DNA of 64,000 bases from Salinicoccus albus DSM 19776. GTDB taxonomy: Bacteria > Bacillota > Bacilli > Staphylococcales > Salinicoccaceae. A model generated the notes under the pieces. That model was not told where the DNA came from, ran no database searches, and saw only the letters and a list, made by a program, of their open reading frames with translations. The stretch is from assembly GCF_000385175.1 (NCBI RefSeq), contig NZ_ARQJ01000032.1, positions 1 through 64,000 on the forward strand, read 5' to 3'. A program made the position numbers and the translations under genes. Shown here in pieces: positions 25,592 to 35,492 of this stretch (positions within the stretch are counted from its first letter, which is position 1; the number at the start of each line of letters is the position of its first letter).

Positions 25592-26572
25592 ATGGTTAAA
25601 GTGGCAATTGTTGGAGCAACTGGTGTCGTTGGAAGTAAAATGCTTGAAATGTTTGAACAATATGAGATCAGTGCAGATGAAATCTCCCTGCTCTCCTCAG
25701 CACGATCTGCCGGGAAGAAATTGGAGTTGTTCGGCAAGGAATATACGGTTGAAGAACTCACTGAAGAAACTGCCGGCCGGGGTTTTGATTATGTAGTAAT
25801 GAGTGCAGGCGGTGGAACAAGTAAAGAATTTGCTCCGCTTTTTGAAGAAAACGGTGCAGTTGTCATTGATAATTCGAGTCAATGGCGGATGCATGAAGAC
25901 GTCGACCTGATTGTTCCGGAGATCAATGAACCGGAACTGAATAGAAATATAATTGCGAATCCGAACTGCTCTACTATACAGTCTGTTGTTACACTTGAGC
26001 CGCTGGCTCAGGCATTTGGATTAAAACGGGTGAATTATACAACTTATCAGGCGGTTTCAGGCTCTGGTTCAGGCGGACTGCGGGACCTGGAAGAAGGTGC
26101 TAAAGGCAAGGCGCCAACGACTTATCCGCATGCCATCCATGACAATGTGCTGCCGCATGTAGATGTGTTTCTGGAAAACGGCTATACAAAAGAAGAGCAA
26201 AAGATGATTGATGAAACTAAAAAGATACTCGGCCTCCCGAAACTGCCTGTTTCTGCGACTTGTGTCCGGGTCCCGGTATCAAACAGCCACGGCGTTCAAA
26301 TCAATGTCACTTTGGATAAAGAAGCCAACGAAGAAGAAGTGAGAGATGCATTCAGAGGACTCGATCACATTGCGCTTGTTGATAACCCGGCAGCCGAAGA
26401 ATACCCGATGCCGGCCGATTCAACAGGCAGACCGGAAGTATTCGTGGGACGGATAAGGAAGGATAACTCACTTGAAAATACGTTCCACGTATGGTGCACG
26501 TCAGATAATCTGTTAAAAGGCGCAGCGCAGAATACAGTTCAAATTCTCAAACAAATGATGAAAAGGGAGTAG
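25592..26572 (+). CDS. asd: Aspartate-semialdehyde dehydrogenase
   Basis: Reduces aspartyl phosphate to aspartate semialdehyde with NADPH, the shared step towards lysine, threonine and methionine. The 326-residue protein has the nucleotide-binding VAIVGATGVVGSKMLEMF at its N terminus, the catalytic cysteine in IANPNCSTIQSVVTLEPLA (around residue 130) and QAVSGSGSGGLRDLEEGAK. The catalytic histidine lies in RVPVSNSHGVQINVTL. The ATG at 25592 follows AGGAGGAAG; the open frame further upstream runs through the terminator and is not coding. It is the first gene of the riboswitch-controlled operon. No aspartokinase gene precedes it, unlike in S. aureus where lysC comes first. Confidence 0.96.
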   Translation: MVKVAIVGATGVVGSKMLEMFEQYEISADEISLLSSARSAGKKLELFGKEYTVEELTEETAGRGFDYVVMSAGGGTSKEFAPLFEENGAVVIDNSSQWRMHEDVDLIVPEINEPELNRNIIANPNCSTIQSVVTLEPLAQAFGLKRVNYTTYQAVSGSGSGGLRDLEEGAKGKAPTTYPHAIHDNVLPHVDVFLENGYTKEEQKMIDETKKILGLPKLPVSATCVRVPVSNSHGVQINVTLDKEANEEEVRDAFRGLDHIALVDNPAAEEYPMPADSTGRPEVFVGRIRKDNSLENTFHVWCTSDNLLKGAAQNTVQILKQMMKRE

Positions 26573-26578
26573 TTTCAT

Positions 26579-27472
26579 ATGAACACTCAAATCTTTGAAG
26601 GTGTTGGCGTAGCAATGACCACGCCATTCAGAAATGATGTTATTGATTACAAAGCATTCAGGAACCATATTGAATATCTGATTGATAATAATGCACAAAG
26701 TCTGGTCATCAACGGTACGACAGGTGAATCCCCCACACTTGGAAATGAAGAGATTCGCGAATTGCTGCGTGTCGGTGTAGAAACTGCAGCAGGGAGAGTC
26801 CCAGTTATTGCAGGGACTGGCACCAATTCTACAAGCGTATCTATAGAGCTGTCAAAATATGCTGAGAGCGTCGGTGCAGATGCTCTCATGCTGATCACCC
26901 CCTACTACAATAAAAGTAACCAGAGAGGGCTGATCCGTCATTTCACTACAATTGCGGAGAGTACGAAATTACCGGTGGTCCTCTATAATGTTCCCGGCAG
27001 GACGGGAATGACGATAGAAACTTCTACAGTCAGGGATTTGAGCAGGCATCCCAAAATTGCCGCTATGAAAGATGCTGTCGGTGACCTGGAATATACAAAG
27101 GAAGTTCTGTCACTCATTGAAGATGAAGATTTCGTCCTTTACAGCGGCAATGATGACAACATGCATGATTTCACCAAACTGGGCGGTAAAGGCCTCATTT
27201 CAGTTGTCGGAAATGTTATTCCCGGTGAACTGCAGGATGTCTATGACAGGGTTCAAGAGGGAGACTCTTCCGCTGAGAAAAGATTCGACAGAATCATGCC
27301 GATGATAAAAGCTGTGCAGGTGGATGTCAATCCGATCCCTGTCAAAGCAATGACCAGCGCACTGGGATTTGGCAATTATGAACTGAGGCTGCCGCTTGTG
27401 CAGCTGGAGTCTGGTGATTACAAAAACGTAATCAGCACTATGAAACAGTTCAGGGAGGGCTCTCTTGTATGA
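26579..27472 (+). CDS. dapA: 4-hydroxy-tetrahydrodipicolinate synthase
   Basis: Condenses aspartate semialdehyde with pyruvate, the committed step to diaminopimelate. The 297-residue TIM-barrel enzyme has [14 protein letters not shown] near residue 43, [16 protein letters not shown] with the proton-relay tyrosine, [11 protein letters not shown], and the Schiff-base lysine in [10 protein letters not shown] (around residue 163). The start lies six bases behind asd, and its stop overlaps the dapB start by four bases (ATGA). Confidence 0.96.
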   Translation: MNTQIFEGVGVAMTTPFRNDVIDYKAFRNHIEYLIDNNAQSLVINGTTGESPTLGNEEIRELLRVGVETAAGRVPVIAGTGTNSTSVSIELSKYAESVGADALMLITPYYNKSNQRGLIRHFTTIAESTKLPVVLYNVPGRTGMTIETSTVRDLSRHPKIAAMKDAVGDLEYTKEVLSLIEDEDFVLYSGNDDNMHDFTKLGGKGLISVVGNVIPGELQDVYDRVQEGDSSAEKRFDRIMPMIKAVQVDVNPIPVKAMTSALGFGNYELRLPLVQLESGDYKNVISTMKQFREGSLV

Positions 27473-28200
27473 AGATACTCCTCATAGGATATGGTACAAT
27501 GAACGTAATTACTGCAAAACTTGCAGAAGATGCAGGTCATGATATTGCAGGTGTAATTGCCAGAGGAGAAAATCATGATATCCCCTACCCGGCATTCAAC
27601 AGAATTGATGAAGCTCAAGCGGATGTTGCTATTGATTTTTCACATCCTGAACTGATTCTGCCGCTGCTTGAAGATGAAGTGAAGACGCCGCTCGTCATTG
27701 CCACAACCGGTGATAAAGAAACGGTAATCAGTAAATTGAATGACAAAAGTCAAAATACACCTGTATTCTTCAGTGCCAATATGAGTTACGGTGTCCATGT
27801 GCTGAACGAAGTACTTAAAAAGGCACTGTCAATGCTGGATGAATTCGATCTGGAGATGATGGAAAGGCATCATAACAAAAAGGTTGATGCACCGAGCGGT
27901 ACGCTTGTAAAATTACTGGATACCGCTTTGGCACACAGGGACGGAAGCTATCCGGTGTATGACAGATCTGACATTCATGAGAAGCGGAAACCTGAAGAAA
28001 TCGGTGTCAGTGCAATACGCGGGGGTTCCATCGTGGGCACACACGATGTAATCTTTGCTAAAGATGATGAAGTGATTGAAATCAGTCATCAGGCGCAATC
28101 CAAAGAAATTTTTGCAAATGGTGCACTTAAGGCCGCGTCTGAACTGGTGAACAAAGCCCCTAACTTTTATGATTATAACAATTTATTTGAGGAGAGATAA
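27469..28200 (+). CDS. dapB: 4-hydroxy-tetrahydrodipicolinate reductase
   Basis: Reduces the DapA product to tetrahydrodipicolinate with NAD(P)H. The 243-residue enzyme shows [20 protein letters not shown] for nucleotide binding and the catalytic signature [20 protein letters not shown] (around residue 128). [17 protein letters not shown] is the usual C-terminal motif. It is somewhat shorter than the enterobacterial enzyme, as in other staphylococci. It overlaps dapA by four bases and its 3' end contains the ribosome binding site of dapH. Confidence 0.95.
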   Translation: MKILLIGYGTMNVITAKLAEDAGHDIAGVIARGENHDIPYPAFNRIDEAQADVAIDFSHPELILPLLEDEVKTPLVIATTGDKETVISKLNDKSQNTPVFFSANMSYGVHVLNEVLKKALSMLDEFDLEMMERHHNKKVDAPSGTLVKLLDTALAHRDGSYPVYDRSDIHEKRKPEEIGVSAIRGGSIVGTHDVIFAKDDEVIEISHQAQSKEIFANGALKAASELVNKAPNFYDYNNLFEER

Positions 28201-28204
28201 AACA

Positions 28205-28921
28205 ATGGAAAATTTCACAGCAGAAGAAATCATTCAATATATCAGCGATGCTCATAAGGTGACTCCAGTGAAGGTTTATGTCAACGGAAATTTTGGTGAT
28301 GTTACTTTCCCTGAAAACCTGAAGGTGTTCGGCAGCGAACAGTCAAAAACAATATTTGCAGATTATGCAGACTGGAAAGCTTTCGAAAGCCAGAATGAGA
28401 ATATTATCGAAGATGTTGAAGTCGAAATGGACAGGAGAAATTCAGCGGTTCCATTGAAAGATCTTTCCAATACAAATGCACGAATTGAACCAGGTGCATT
28501 CATCCGTGAAAATGCTGTGATTGAAGATGGCGCCGTTGTGATGATGGGTGCTACGATCAACATCGGTGCGGTTGTCGGCGAAGGCACAATGATCGATATG
28601 AACGCTGCTCTCGGCGGCCGCGCCGTGACGGGGAAAAATGTACATGTGGGTGCAGGATCTATCCTGGCCGGTGTTATAGAACCGCCAAGTGCATCTCCGG
28701 TAGTTATTGAAGATGATGTGCTTATCGGCGCCAACGCAGTCATACTGGAAGGCGTCAGAGTCGGCACAGGGGCTATTATTGCTGCCGGTGCCATTGTTAC
28801 AGATGATGTTCCTGAAGGTACGGTTGTGGCCGGTACACCGGCTAAAGTTATTAAACAGGCGGCAGAAGTTGAAGGTTCTAAACGCGAAATCGTTTCAGCA
28901 TTGAGGAAACTCAATGACTGA
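28205..28921 (+). CDS. dapH: Tetrahydrodipicolinate N-acetyltransferase
   Basis: Transfers acetyl from acetyl-CoA to tetrahydrodipicolinate, which defines the acetylase branch of lysine synthesis. The 238-residue protein has an N-terminal DapH domain with [20 protein letters not shown], followed by left-handed beta-helix hexapeptide repeats from about residue 90 ([20 protein letters not shown] and onward). The end [12 protein letters not shown] is typical of the family. The start at 28205 is four bases behind the dapB stop, with GAGGAGAG as ribosome binding site. Its last codons overlap the deacetylase start by 8 bases. The gene is called dapD in some staphylococcal annotations. Confidence 0.94.
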   Translation: MENFTAEEIIQYISDAHKVTPVKVYVNGNFGDVTFPENLKVFGSEQSKTIFADYADWKAFESQNENIIEDVEVEMDRRNSAVPLKDLSNTNARIEPGAFIRENAVIEDGAVVMMGATINIGAVVGEGTMIDMNAALGGRAVTGKNVHVGAGSILAGVIEPPSASPVVIEDDVLIGANAVILEGVRVGTGAIIAAGAIVTDDVPEGTVVAGTPAKVIKQAAEVEGSKREIVSALRKLND

Positions 28922-30050
28922 GCTGGAATTCGCTATTGAAAACCGCAGATTGCTGCATCAATATCCTGAAACAAGTATGGAAGAAATTAAAACTACAGAG
29001 CATGTTCTCAACTTTTTGGATGCGCTCGGAATATCTTATGTACGTCCCCTGGCTACAGGGGTCGTCGCATATCTGGAAGGAAATTCAGAACGGACATTTG
29101 CATTCAGAGCGGATATTGATGCGCTGCCTATTCATGAAGAAAGTAATATTGACTTCAGGAGCAGAGTCAATGGCAAAATGCACGCCTGCGGCCATGACGG
29201 GCATACAACTGCCCTGATGCTGTTCGTCAGGCGCTGTTTAGCGTTAAGAGAAAAAGGAGCGCTTGTGCACAATGTCTATTTTATCTTCCAGCCTTCCGAA
29301 GAGACAGCTGCCGGGGCAAACCAGCTGATTCATGCATGGACACCTGAGTACAGGATTGAAGCAATATTCGGCGTACATCTGATGCCTGAGGAAGCACAGG
29401 GTAAAATTCTTTTACGAGACGGTCCCATTACGGCGAGTGCCACAGAATACCGTTTTTATATCAGCGGGGAATCCAGTCATGTTGCTTCAAAACATCAGGG
29501 TATTTCTGCAATAGAGGTGCTGATGCACATTTCCGGTCAATTGTCCCAGCTTCAGCATTTCCATCTCGACGGGTTAAACAGGAACATCATTCATATCGGT
29601 CACCTGAAAGCAGGTGAAGCTATTAATACAGTAGCAGGTAGCGGCTATCTGGAAGGTACGGTCAGAACTTATGATGAGGAAGATCTGAAAATCGTTAAAA
29701 CCCGCCTTGAACTGATTGCTGAAAGTTCAGAAAAACTATTCGGCGCCGGAGTTGAGGTGACATTCAACGAGGGTTACCCGCCTGTAGAAAATGATGACGG
29801 ACTGCGACCGGCAGTTGACCGCGCTTTAAAGCAGCTTCAATTTGAAATGATTGAAAAAGACAACCCATATCTGTTTGGAGAAGACTTTAGTTTTTACAGC
29901 AGACTTGCGCCCTCATACTTTATATTTTTCGGTTCCCGCAATACAGCCAAGGGGTACACCAGCAGTCTCCATACTTCAACGTTCAATTTCGATGAAGAAA
30001 TATTGATCAGTGTGGCGGATTATTATGAATCGTTATTAAACAGCCTATAA
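28914..30050 (+). CDS. N-acetyldiaminopimelate deacetylase (M20 family)
   Basis: A 378-residue zinc hydrolase of the M20 hippurate hydrolase group. By context it removes the acetyl group from N-acetyl-LL-diaminopimelate. Metal-binding segments are [30 protein letters not shown] (around residue 88) and [17 protein letters not shown] with the catalytic glutamate. Near the end, [20 protein letters not shown] matches the last conserved block. It is called hipO, dapE-like or ykuR-like in different genomes, so no symbol is given. The preceding step needs an N-acetyl-LL-diaminopimelate aminotransferase, which is not encoded in this operon. Confidence 0.92.
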   Translation: MTELEFAIENRRLLHQYPETSMEEIKTTEHVLNFLDALGISYVRPLATGVVAYLEGNSERTFAFRADIDALPIHEESNIDFRSRVNGKMHACGHDGHTTALMLFVRRCLALREKGALVHNVYFIFQPSEETAAGANQLIHAWTPEYRIEAIFGVHLMPEEAQGKILLRDGPITASATEYRFYISGESSHVASKHQGISAIEVLMHISGQLSQLQHFHLDGLNRNIIHIGHLKAGEAINTVAGSGYLEGTVRTYDEEDLKIVKTRLELIAESSEKLFGAGVEVTFNEGYPPVENDDGLRPAVDRALKQLQFEMIEKDNPYLFGEDFSFYSRLAPSYFIFFGSRNTAKGYTSSLHTSTFNFDEEILISVADYYESLLNSL

Positions 30051-30062
30051 GGAGTGTGTAGA

Positions 30063-31151
30063 ATGGGTGGTATACTTACAATTGACAGAGAGCAATTCAT
30101 AAAATCAGCAAGACATGCAGCCGGGGGTAAAAATGTAATTGCAGTTGTTAAGAACAATGCATATAATTACGGCCTCGAGTTTGCGGTCCGGTCATTCTTA
30201 GAAGCGGGCATCCATTCATTTGCAACTACTTCTTTCGATGAAGCCAGGCGCATCAGGAATATTCATAACGATGCAATGATATTCATGATGAATCCTTTGT
30301 ATGATTTTGACAGTATCCGGGCACTTAATCTGCATATCACCCTCCCCTCTCTCGAATACTATTATGAATATCAGAATACGCTTGCAGGGATAAACGTTCA
30401 CTTGGAATATGCGGGGTTGTTCAACCGTTCTGGTTTTGAGGATAGTGATGAAATGATTGAAATCCTCAGACACCAGGCAGATAAGCCCCCGGACGAGCGG
30501 ATGAGAATTTCAGGGATCTGGACGCATTTCGGCTATGCGGATGAACTTGAGATGGAGGAATATGAGATTGAACGCGGTCTCTGGTTTTCATTGCTTGATA
30601 ATCTGTCATCACAGGGATATGATTTTGATATTGTGCATGCGCAGAACAGTGCCAGCTTCGCACGTGACGGACTGTTTGAAGGACATACACATCTGAGGCT
30701 GGGTATCAGTCTGTACGGCTCACGCCCCTACTTTGAGCTGGAAGCTGCAGACTATGTCCAGAGTCTTGAACTGAAAGCGGAAATAGTACAAATAAGGTGT
30801 ATAAAAGCAAAACGGAAAGTGGGATATGGCGGTTCCTACGCTCCAGAAAAGGATTCCAGAATTGCGGTGGCTGATATCGGCTATGGAGATGGGATACTGA
30901 GAAAGCGCGCTGCGTTTGACTGTATTATTGCTGGGAAACGCTATCCGATAAAATCCTTGATGATGAGTCATATGATTGTTGAAGTTGATGATTCGGTAAC
31001 ACTTGATGACGAAGTTATCATTTACAGCAATCGAATGAGAATAGATGAATTTACAAATAAGGGTGTCGGAGCAAACTCAGAGCAGCTCGGTGCACTCAAC
31101 TATCAATCTTTAAAAAGGGTGATCTTAAATGACGCTGAAGTATTTGGATGA
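30063..31151 (+). CDS. Alanine racemase-family PLP enzyme of the lysine operon
   Basis: A 362-residue fold-type III PLP enzyme. The PLP lysine is Lys30 in IAVVKNNAYNYGL, and KVGYGGSYAPEKD carries the catalytic tyrosine region of alanine racemases. WTHFGYADE and SLYGSRPYF fit the same fold. S. aureus has a second alanine racemase (Alr2) at the same place in its dap operon. It may racemise alanine for wall synthesis, or another amino acid; epimerisation of diaminopimelate is possible in principle but not shown. The ATG at 30063 follows AAGGAGTG. The gene end overlaps lysA by 23 bases. Confidence 0.85.
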   Translation: MGGILTIDREQFIKSARHAAGGKNVIAVVKNNAYNYGLEFAVRSFLEAGIHSFATTSFDEARRIRNIHNDAMIFMMNPLYDFDSIRALNLHITLPSLEYYYEYQNTLAGINVHLEYAGLFNRSGFEDSDEMIEILRHQADKPPDERMRISGIWTHFGYADELEMEEYEIERGLWFSLLDNLSSQGYDFDIVHAQNSASFARDGLFEGHTHLRLGISLYGSRPYFELEAADYVQSLELKAEIVQIRCIKAKRKVGYGGSYAPEKDSRIAVADIGYGDGILRKRAAFDCIIAGKRYPIKSLMMSHMIVEVDDSVTLDDEVIIYSNRMRIDEFTNKGVGANSEQLGALNYQSLKRVILNDAEVFG

Positions 31152-32391
31152 TGAACTCACCGTCAACGGTTTCAGCCTTACTGAAATCACAAACAATTAT
31201 GGTACGCCCCTCTTCGTTTACGATGAAAATGAAATCAGACATCAATGCAGAAAATATCATCAGGTTCTGGCGGATTCCTCACTTGATTATTCAGTTTCAT
31301 ATGCTTCAAAAGCTTTTACATCAGTACAGCTGATACAGCTCTTAAAAGAGGAAAATATGAAACTGGATGTTGTCAGCCAGGGGGAATTATATACCGCTCT
31401 TAAAGCTGGGTTCAATCCAGAAGATATTCATTTCCATGGAAACAATAAAACAGAAGAGGAAATAAAATATGCGCTTGACGCCGGCATAGGACTGATCGTT
31501 GTCGATGCGCTTGATGAAGTGACGCTGATCGACGAGAATGCTTCGGAGAGTGTGAATGTGCTGCTTCGGATAAACCCGGGTGTGAACGTGGATACGCATG
31601 AATATATACAGACCGGTCAGGAAGACAGCAAGTTTGGACTTTCCATACATAATGGTTCGGCCAAAGCAGCTATTCAGAATATAATTCAGAGTGATCATCT
31701 GATCTTTAAAGGCGTGCACTATCATCTGGGATCACAGCTTTCCACAGAATCCCCTTTCATCAATGCGCTGGAAGCCGTTTACGGGTGGCTGTATGAAGAA
31801 TCCATCGAGATCGATATACTGAATATGGGTGGCGGCTACGGTGTAAAATATGTAGAGGGAGATACCAGGTTTCCTGTTGAAGCTGCTTTTAATGATATTA
31901 TTGAAAGGTTAAAGTCTCTGTCAGAAACTTATCAGAGACCGCTGCCGCACGTGATGATTGAACCCGGGCGTTCCATTGCTGCAGAAGCTGGTACAACAAT
32001 CTATGAAGTTGGAATGATCAAGGATATTCCTGATATATCCCGCTATGTTTCCATAGACGGTGGCATGAGTGACCATATCAGGACACCTTTATATGATGCG
32101 GAATATGAAGTCATTCCAGTAAAAAGGACCCAAAATACTCCTGCCAATGCTCATGTGGTCGGAAAACTCTGTGAATCAGGGGACATTATCGGTAAAAATT
32201 TAACACTGCCGGGAGATTTAAAACGCGGTGATCTGCTGGCAGTTAAAACGACAGGTGCCTATCATTATTCCATGGCGTCGAATTATAATCAGATGAGAAA
32301 ACCGGCAGTTGTATTTGTCAACGACAATGGCGCAAGAACTGTGATTAAAAGACAGACGCTGGATCAGCTGATTGAGAATGATATTTTTTAG
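31129..32391 (+). CDS. lysA: Diaminopimelate decarboxylase
   Basis: Decarboxylates meso-diaminopimelate to lysine, ending the pathway. The 420-residue fold-type III PLP enzyme has the PLP lysine in SVSYASKAFTS (around residue 60), HFHGNNKTEEEI, HYHLGSQL, ILNMGGGYGVKY with the phosphate-binding glycines, MIEPGRSIAAEAG and VGKLCESGDII with the catalytic cysteine. The ATG overlaps the racemase gene by 23 bases. It is the last gene of the lysine-responsive operon. In staphylococci the bridge carries lysine in the stem peptide, so this enzyme feeds wall synthesis as well as protein synthesis. Confidence 0.96.
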   Translation: MTLKYLDDELTVNGFSLTEITNNYGTPLFVYDENEIRHQCRKYHQVLADSSLDYSVSYASKAFTSVQLIQLLKEENMKLDVVSQGELYTALKAGFNPEDIHFHGNNKTEEEIKYALDAGIGLIVVDALDEVTLIDENASESVNVLLRINPGVNVDTHEYIQTGQEDSKFGLSIHNGSAKAAIQNIIQSDHLIFKGVHYHLGSQLSTESPFINALEAVYGWLYEESIEIDILNMGGGYGVKYVEGDTRFPVEAAFNDIIERLKSLSETYQRPLPHVMIEPGRSIAAEAGTTIYEVGMIKDIPDISRYVSIDGGMSDHIRTPLYDAEYEVIPVKRTQNTPANAHVVGKLCESGDIIGKNLTLPGDLKRGDLLAVKTTGAYHYSMASNYNQMRKPAVVFVNDNGARTVIKRQTLDQLIENDIF

Positions 32392-32401
32392 AATGAAAAC
32401 A

Positions 32402-32434
32402 AGAAATCCCGGCGCGAAACGCGCCGGGATTTCT
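32402..32434. terminator. Terminator between lysA and cspA
   Basis: AGAAATCCCGGCGCG (32402-32416) pairs perfectly with 32420-32434 around AAA. The reverse strand continues into TTGTTTTC, so it stops cspA transcripts and probably also those of the lysine operon. Confidence 0.85.
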
Positions 32435-32470
32435 GATGATACAAATCAATTAACATTTAAATGATTTATA

Positions 32471-32671
32471 TTAGAGTTTAATGACGTTTGCAGCTTGTGG
32501 GCCACGGTCGCCTTCAACTACTTCAAATTCAACTGATTGACCTTCTTCAAGAGATTTGTAGCCTTCCTGATTGATCGCTGAGAAATGAACGAATACGTCG
32601 TTTTCGCCTTCAATTTCTATAAAGCCAAATCCTTTTTCTGCGTTGAACCATTTTACTGTACCTTGTTTCAT
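32471..32671 (-). CDS. cspA: Cold-shock protein
   Basis: A 66-residue single cold-shock domain that binds single-stranded nucleic acid and acts as an RNA chaperone. RNP1 is KGFGFIEI and RNP2 is VFVHFSAI, and the start [17 protein letters not shown] is typical. The sequence and position right after lysA match staphylococcal CspA. The ATG follows GGAGG, and a strong promoter lies about 115 bases upstream, leaving a leader of roughly 100 bases that can fold. That long leader is a known feature of cold-shock genes. Confidence 0.95.
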   Translation of the reverse strand: MKQGTVKWFNAEKGFGFIEIEGENDVFVHFSAINQEGYKSLEEGQSVEFEVVEGDRGPQAANVIKL

Positions 32672-32780
32672 TAATTAAATCCTCCAAAGACGATATTCAA
32701 TATGCAAATTATTCCAGGAAGACACAAGTATTAACTTTTAATACGTCTAAACCTTTCTAATAATGCCTATTGCACTTATG

Positions 32781-32809
32781 ATTATACTGCATCAGTCCAT
32801 ATTTTGCAA
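32781..32809 (-). promoter_or_regulatory. Sigma-A promoter of cspA
   Basis: Read on the reverse strand, TTGCAA (32809-32804), 17 bases and TATAAT (32786-32781) give a strong promoter with a start near 32774, about 100 bases before the ATG. The leader contains the hairpin GTATTAA (32728-32734) with TTAATAC (32738-32744). Confidence 0.75.
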
Positions 32810-32848
32810 ACCTATATTTGATGGTTTTGCAGATAAGTAGATTTAGAA

Positions 32849-33139
32849 TCACATATAGACTTCATTGTCCTTTAACATGATCGGTGTGTAATAGATTTGG
32901 ATGTCTTCTCCGCAATCATCGCAATATTCAAGGTCACATGCGTTAAAAAAGGCAACCATTTCATATTTGCCTTTTTTGAAACTATGGTATGTTTTTTTCA
33001 TGTCATTTATCAGTTCATCATATTTAAATTTCATTTCATCTTCATCTTTGAATGTGTATCTTTCTGTGATATCATCCTGCCATCTATCGAAAAGCCACCA
33101 GCCTTCATAGTCAGCTTTAATTATGACAATATGAAACAT
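32849..33139 (-). CDS. DUF1033-family protein
   Basis: A 96-residue acidic soluble protein. FHIVIIKADYEGWWLFDRWQ and YHSFKKGKYEMVAFFN fit the DUF1033 family, which is common in Bacillota and of unknown function. The C-terminal part has two cysteine pairs near each other (CDLEYCDDCGEDIQIYY), which could bind metal. The ATG at 33139 was chosen because GGAG precedes it at a suitable distance; an in-frame start 18 bases upstream lacks one. It is divergent from acylphosphatase. Confidence 0.8.
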   Translation of the reverse strand: MFHIVIIKADYEGWWLFDRWQDDITERYTFKDEDEMKFKYDELINDMKKTYHSFKKGKYEMVAFFNACDLEYCDDCGEDIQIYYTPIMLKDNEVYM

Positions 33140-33241
33140 TTTAAAAACTCCATTCATATTTGATAATATATGTATTATATACGCGTATAATTAGCATTAT
33201 CAACTCAAAGAACTTATAATGTAAGTAAAGAGGTGCTGAAT

Positions 33242-33511
33242 ATGGAATCCAGGATGATTATTGTAATTGGACGTGTACAGGGAGTGGGCTTCAGATTTTC
33301 TGTTAAGAGAATAGCTGATGAATATGGTGTGACAGGATATGCCAAAAATGTACAGGATTACGTGGAGATACTGGCGACCGGAACCGAAGATGATCTGGAC
33401 ACTTTTACCGATAGAGTGATACAGGGGGCCTCCCCTTCTTCGAAGGTTGAAGACTACTCCATTAAACAATTACCGCTGGATGAGAGTTATAAGCAATTTG
33501 AAACCAAATAG
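33242..33511 (+). CDS. acyP: Acylphosphatase
   Basis: An 89-residue hydrolase of the carboxyl-phosphate bond in acyl phosphates. The signature GRVQGVGFRFSVKRIADEYG carries the phosphate-binding arginine, and GYAKNVQDYVEILATG carries the catalytic asparagine. The start at 33242 follows AGAGGTG. It probably leads an operon with the XpaC-like and TelA genes, the same order as in S. aureus. Confidence 0.94.
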   Translation: MESRMIIVIGRVQGVGFRFSVKRIADEYGVTGYAKNVQDYVEILATGTEDDLDTFTDRVIQGASPSSKVEDYSIKQLPLDESYKQFETK

Positions 33512-33535
33512 TTCTGACTGAAGGTGTAATATCAC

Positions 33536-34282
33536 ATGAAACACAATTTATCACACTGGTTTGCATCAATGGTCTCCATACCGGCTGCAATCGTAGCAGG
33601 GCTGGCATCAATGATTGCATTTGATATCCATCTTGTCTTCGATATGATGATCGGTGCAGGTGGATTTTTTGCCGCTTATTTCCCATCCCAATCATACAGC
33701 ATGAAATCCCAGCTGGATAAGATGGGAATGACAAAAAGCGAGTATCGTCATGTAAAAAAGGAACTTGCTGAGGCAAAAGAAAAGATTCAAAGATTGAGAA
33801 AAAATTATAAGAATGTACGGACTTTAAAGGACGCCAAATTGATATACGACATCAATAAAATCGTAAGGACTATCTATCAGTCTGTTGAAGAGAATCCAAA
33901 GCAATTTTTTAACGTTCAGCAATTCTTCCATTCCAATCTGGATTCTGCTGTAAATACAATTGAGCAGTATCTGTTTCTTTATAAAATGCCGGGGAAGACC
34001 AAAGATGAGAAAGTTAAACTGCATGAAACAAGAATTTCACTGCTGGAGCTGAAACGGACGATACAATCGAATCTGACAGCAATGAACAAAAGCAACTACC
34101 AATCACTGGAAGTAGAAAAAGATGTGATTAAAATGAATCGGAAAAGAACCCGCGGACCATTGAAACTGAGCAATAAATTGGATGAACAGAAAGTGAATCT
34201 CGACAAAAAGGAAAAAGAACCGGAACCAGTAAAAGCGAACAGGGGTGAAGATGATGAAGGAAGAGAAAAAGCTGAAAGATGA
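33536..34282 (+). CDS. XpaC-like protein (5-bromo-4-chloroindolyl phosphate hydrolysis family)
   Basis: A 248-residue protein with two adjacent hydrophobic helices near the N terminus (about residues 10-50) and a long, mostly helical, charged cytoplasmic part containing LAEAKEKIQRLRKNYKNVRT. It matches the XpaC family, named from a B. subtilis phenotype on a phosphatase indicator; its true activity is unclear. The 3' end overlaps the telA gene by 29 bases. XpaC and TelA pairs are widely conserved and probably act together at the membrane in stress tolerance. Confidence 0.85.
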   Translation: MKHNLSHWFASMVSIPAAIVAGLASMIAFDIHLVFDMMIGAGGFFAAYFPSQSYSMKSQLDKMGMTKSEYRHVKKELAEAKEKIQRLRKNYKNVRTLKDAKLIYDINKIVRTIYQSVEENPKQFFNVQQFFHSNLDSAVNTIEQYLFLYKMPGKTKDEKVKLHETRISLLELKRTIQSNLTAMNKSNYQSLEVEKDVIKMNRKRTRGPLKLSNKLDEQKVNLDKKEKEPEPVKANRGEDDEGREKAER

Positions 34283-35471
34283 ACTGTTAAGTGATCCATT
34301 TGCTAAAACAGATATGAATACTGACACAGATGAGGACTCGGAGCTGGCGCTGCAGCCGGAGAGCACCCAGGAGTTAACAGAAACTTCAAAAGAAACTTCA
34401 GAGGATGCCCTGACGACTTATCAAGAGCAATTCAGCGATGAAGATTTAAGGAAAATAGAAGAAATTAAAGAGCAGATCGAACCACTTGATAACGATGCTC
34501 TGATTCAATATGGATCAAGCGCACAGCAGGCATTATCCAAGTTCTCACATCAAATGTTGAATGAAGTACAATCTAAAGATGTGGGACCGATTGGAGATAC
34601 TTTGGAAAATCTGATGAAAAAACTTAAGGAAATTGATCCGGATCAACTCTCCAATGAAAAAAAGAATATTTTCAATAGATTGTTCCGACGTGTCAAACGT
34701 TCTGTAAATGAAGTGATTTCCAAACATCAGAGTGTAGCTTCCCAGGTTGACAGGATAAGCATCCAGCTTGAACATGCAAAAGAAGTATTAACGAAAGATG
34801 TCCATCTGCTGGATAAATTGTATGATCAAAATAAAGATTATTTTGATGCCATTAATATCTACATTGCAGCGGCAGATAAGAAAAGAGAAGAAATCAACAA
34901 TGAAATCCTCCCTGAACTAAAGGAAAAGGCTGAGCAGACCAACAATCAGATGCATGTTCAGGATGTCAATGATATGATGCAGTATGAAAATCGGCTGGAA
35001 AAAAGAATACACGATTTGAAACTTTCCAGACAGATTACACTTCAATCAGCCCCTCAGATCCGTATGATTCAAAATATCAACCAGACACTCGCTGAGAAGA
35101 TCCAAAGTTCGATTCTAACCAGTATCCCATTATGGAAAAACCAGATGGCCATTGCACTGACACTGCTCCGCCAGGAATCCGCATCACAGGCCCAGCAGGC
35201 GGTAACAAATACGACAAACGAACTGCTCACTAAAAATTCCGAGATGCTGAAATCAAACTCGGTGCGGACAGCAGAGGAAAACGAACGCGGTATTGTGGAT
35301 ATAGAAACGCTTAAAACCACCCAGGAAAACTTAGTTTCGACTATCGAAGAAACGCTGAAAATCCAACAGGAAGGTTCAGAAAAGCGGAAATCTGCCGAGA
35401 AGGAATTGGTCCAGATGGAGGATGATTTAAAATCAAGGCTGTTACAGCTAAAAGATGAGCACCGTTATTAA
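34254..35471 (+). CDS. TelA-family toxic anion resistance protein
   Basis: A 405-residue, highly helical cytosolic protein of the TelA/KlaA family, linked to tellurite and cell-wall antibiotic tolerance. An acidic N-terminal stretch of about 75 residues precedes the conserved helical part, which includes VGPIGDTLENLMKKLKEIDP, HDLKLSRQITLQSAPQIRMI and IPLWKNQMAIALTLLRQ. ATG 34254 is best spaced from AGGGG at 34241-34245; GTG 34245 and ATG 34251 are alternatives. The mechanism of the family is not established. Confidence 0.88.
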   Translation: MKEEKKLKDELLSDPFAKTDMNTDTDEDSELALQPESTQELTETSKETSEDALTTYQEQFSDEDLRKIEEIKEQIEPLDNDALIQYGSSAQQALSKFSHQMLNEVQSKDVGPIGDTLENLMKKLKEIDPDQLSNEKKNIFNRLFRRVKRSVNEVISKHQSVASQVDRISIQLEHAKEVLTKDVHLLDKLYDQNKDYFDAINIYIAAADKKREEINNEILPELKEKAEQTNNQMHVQDVNDMMQYENRLEKRIHDLKLSRQITLQSAPQIRMIQNINQTLAEKIQSSILTSIPLWKNQMAIALTLLRQESASQAQQAVTNTTNELLTKNSEMLKSNSVRTAEENERGIVDIETLKTTQENLVSTIEETLKIQQEGSEKRKSAEKELVQMEDDLKSRLLQLKDEHRY

Positions 35472-35492
35472 ATTTTATAGGAACTAAAAAAA

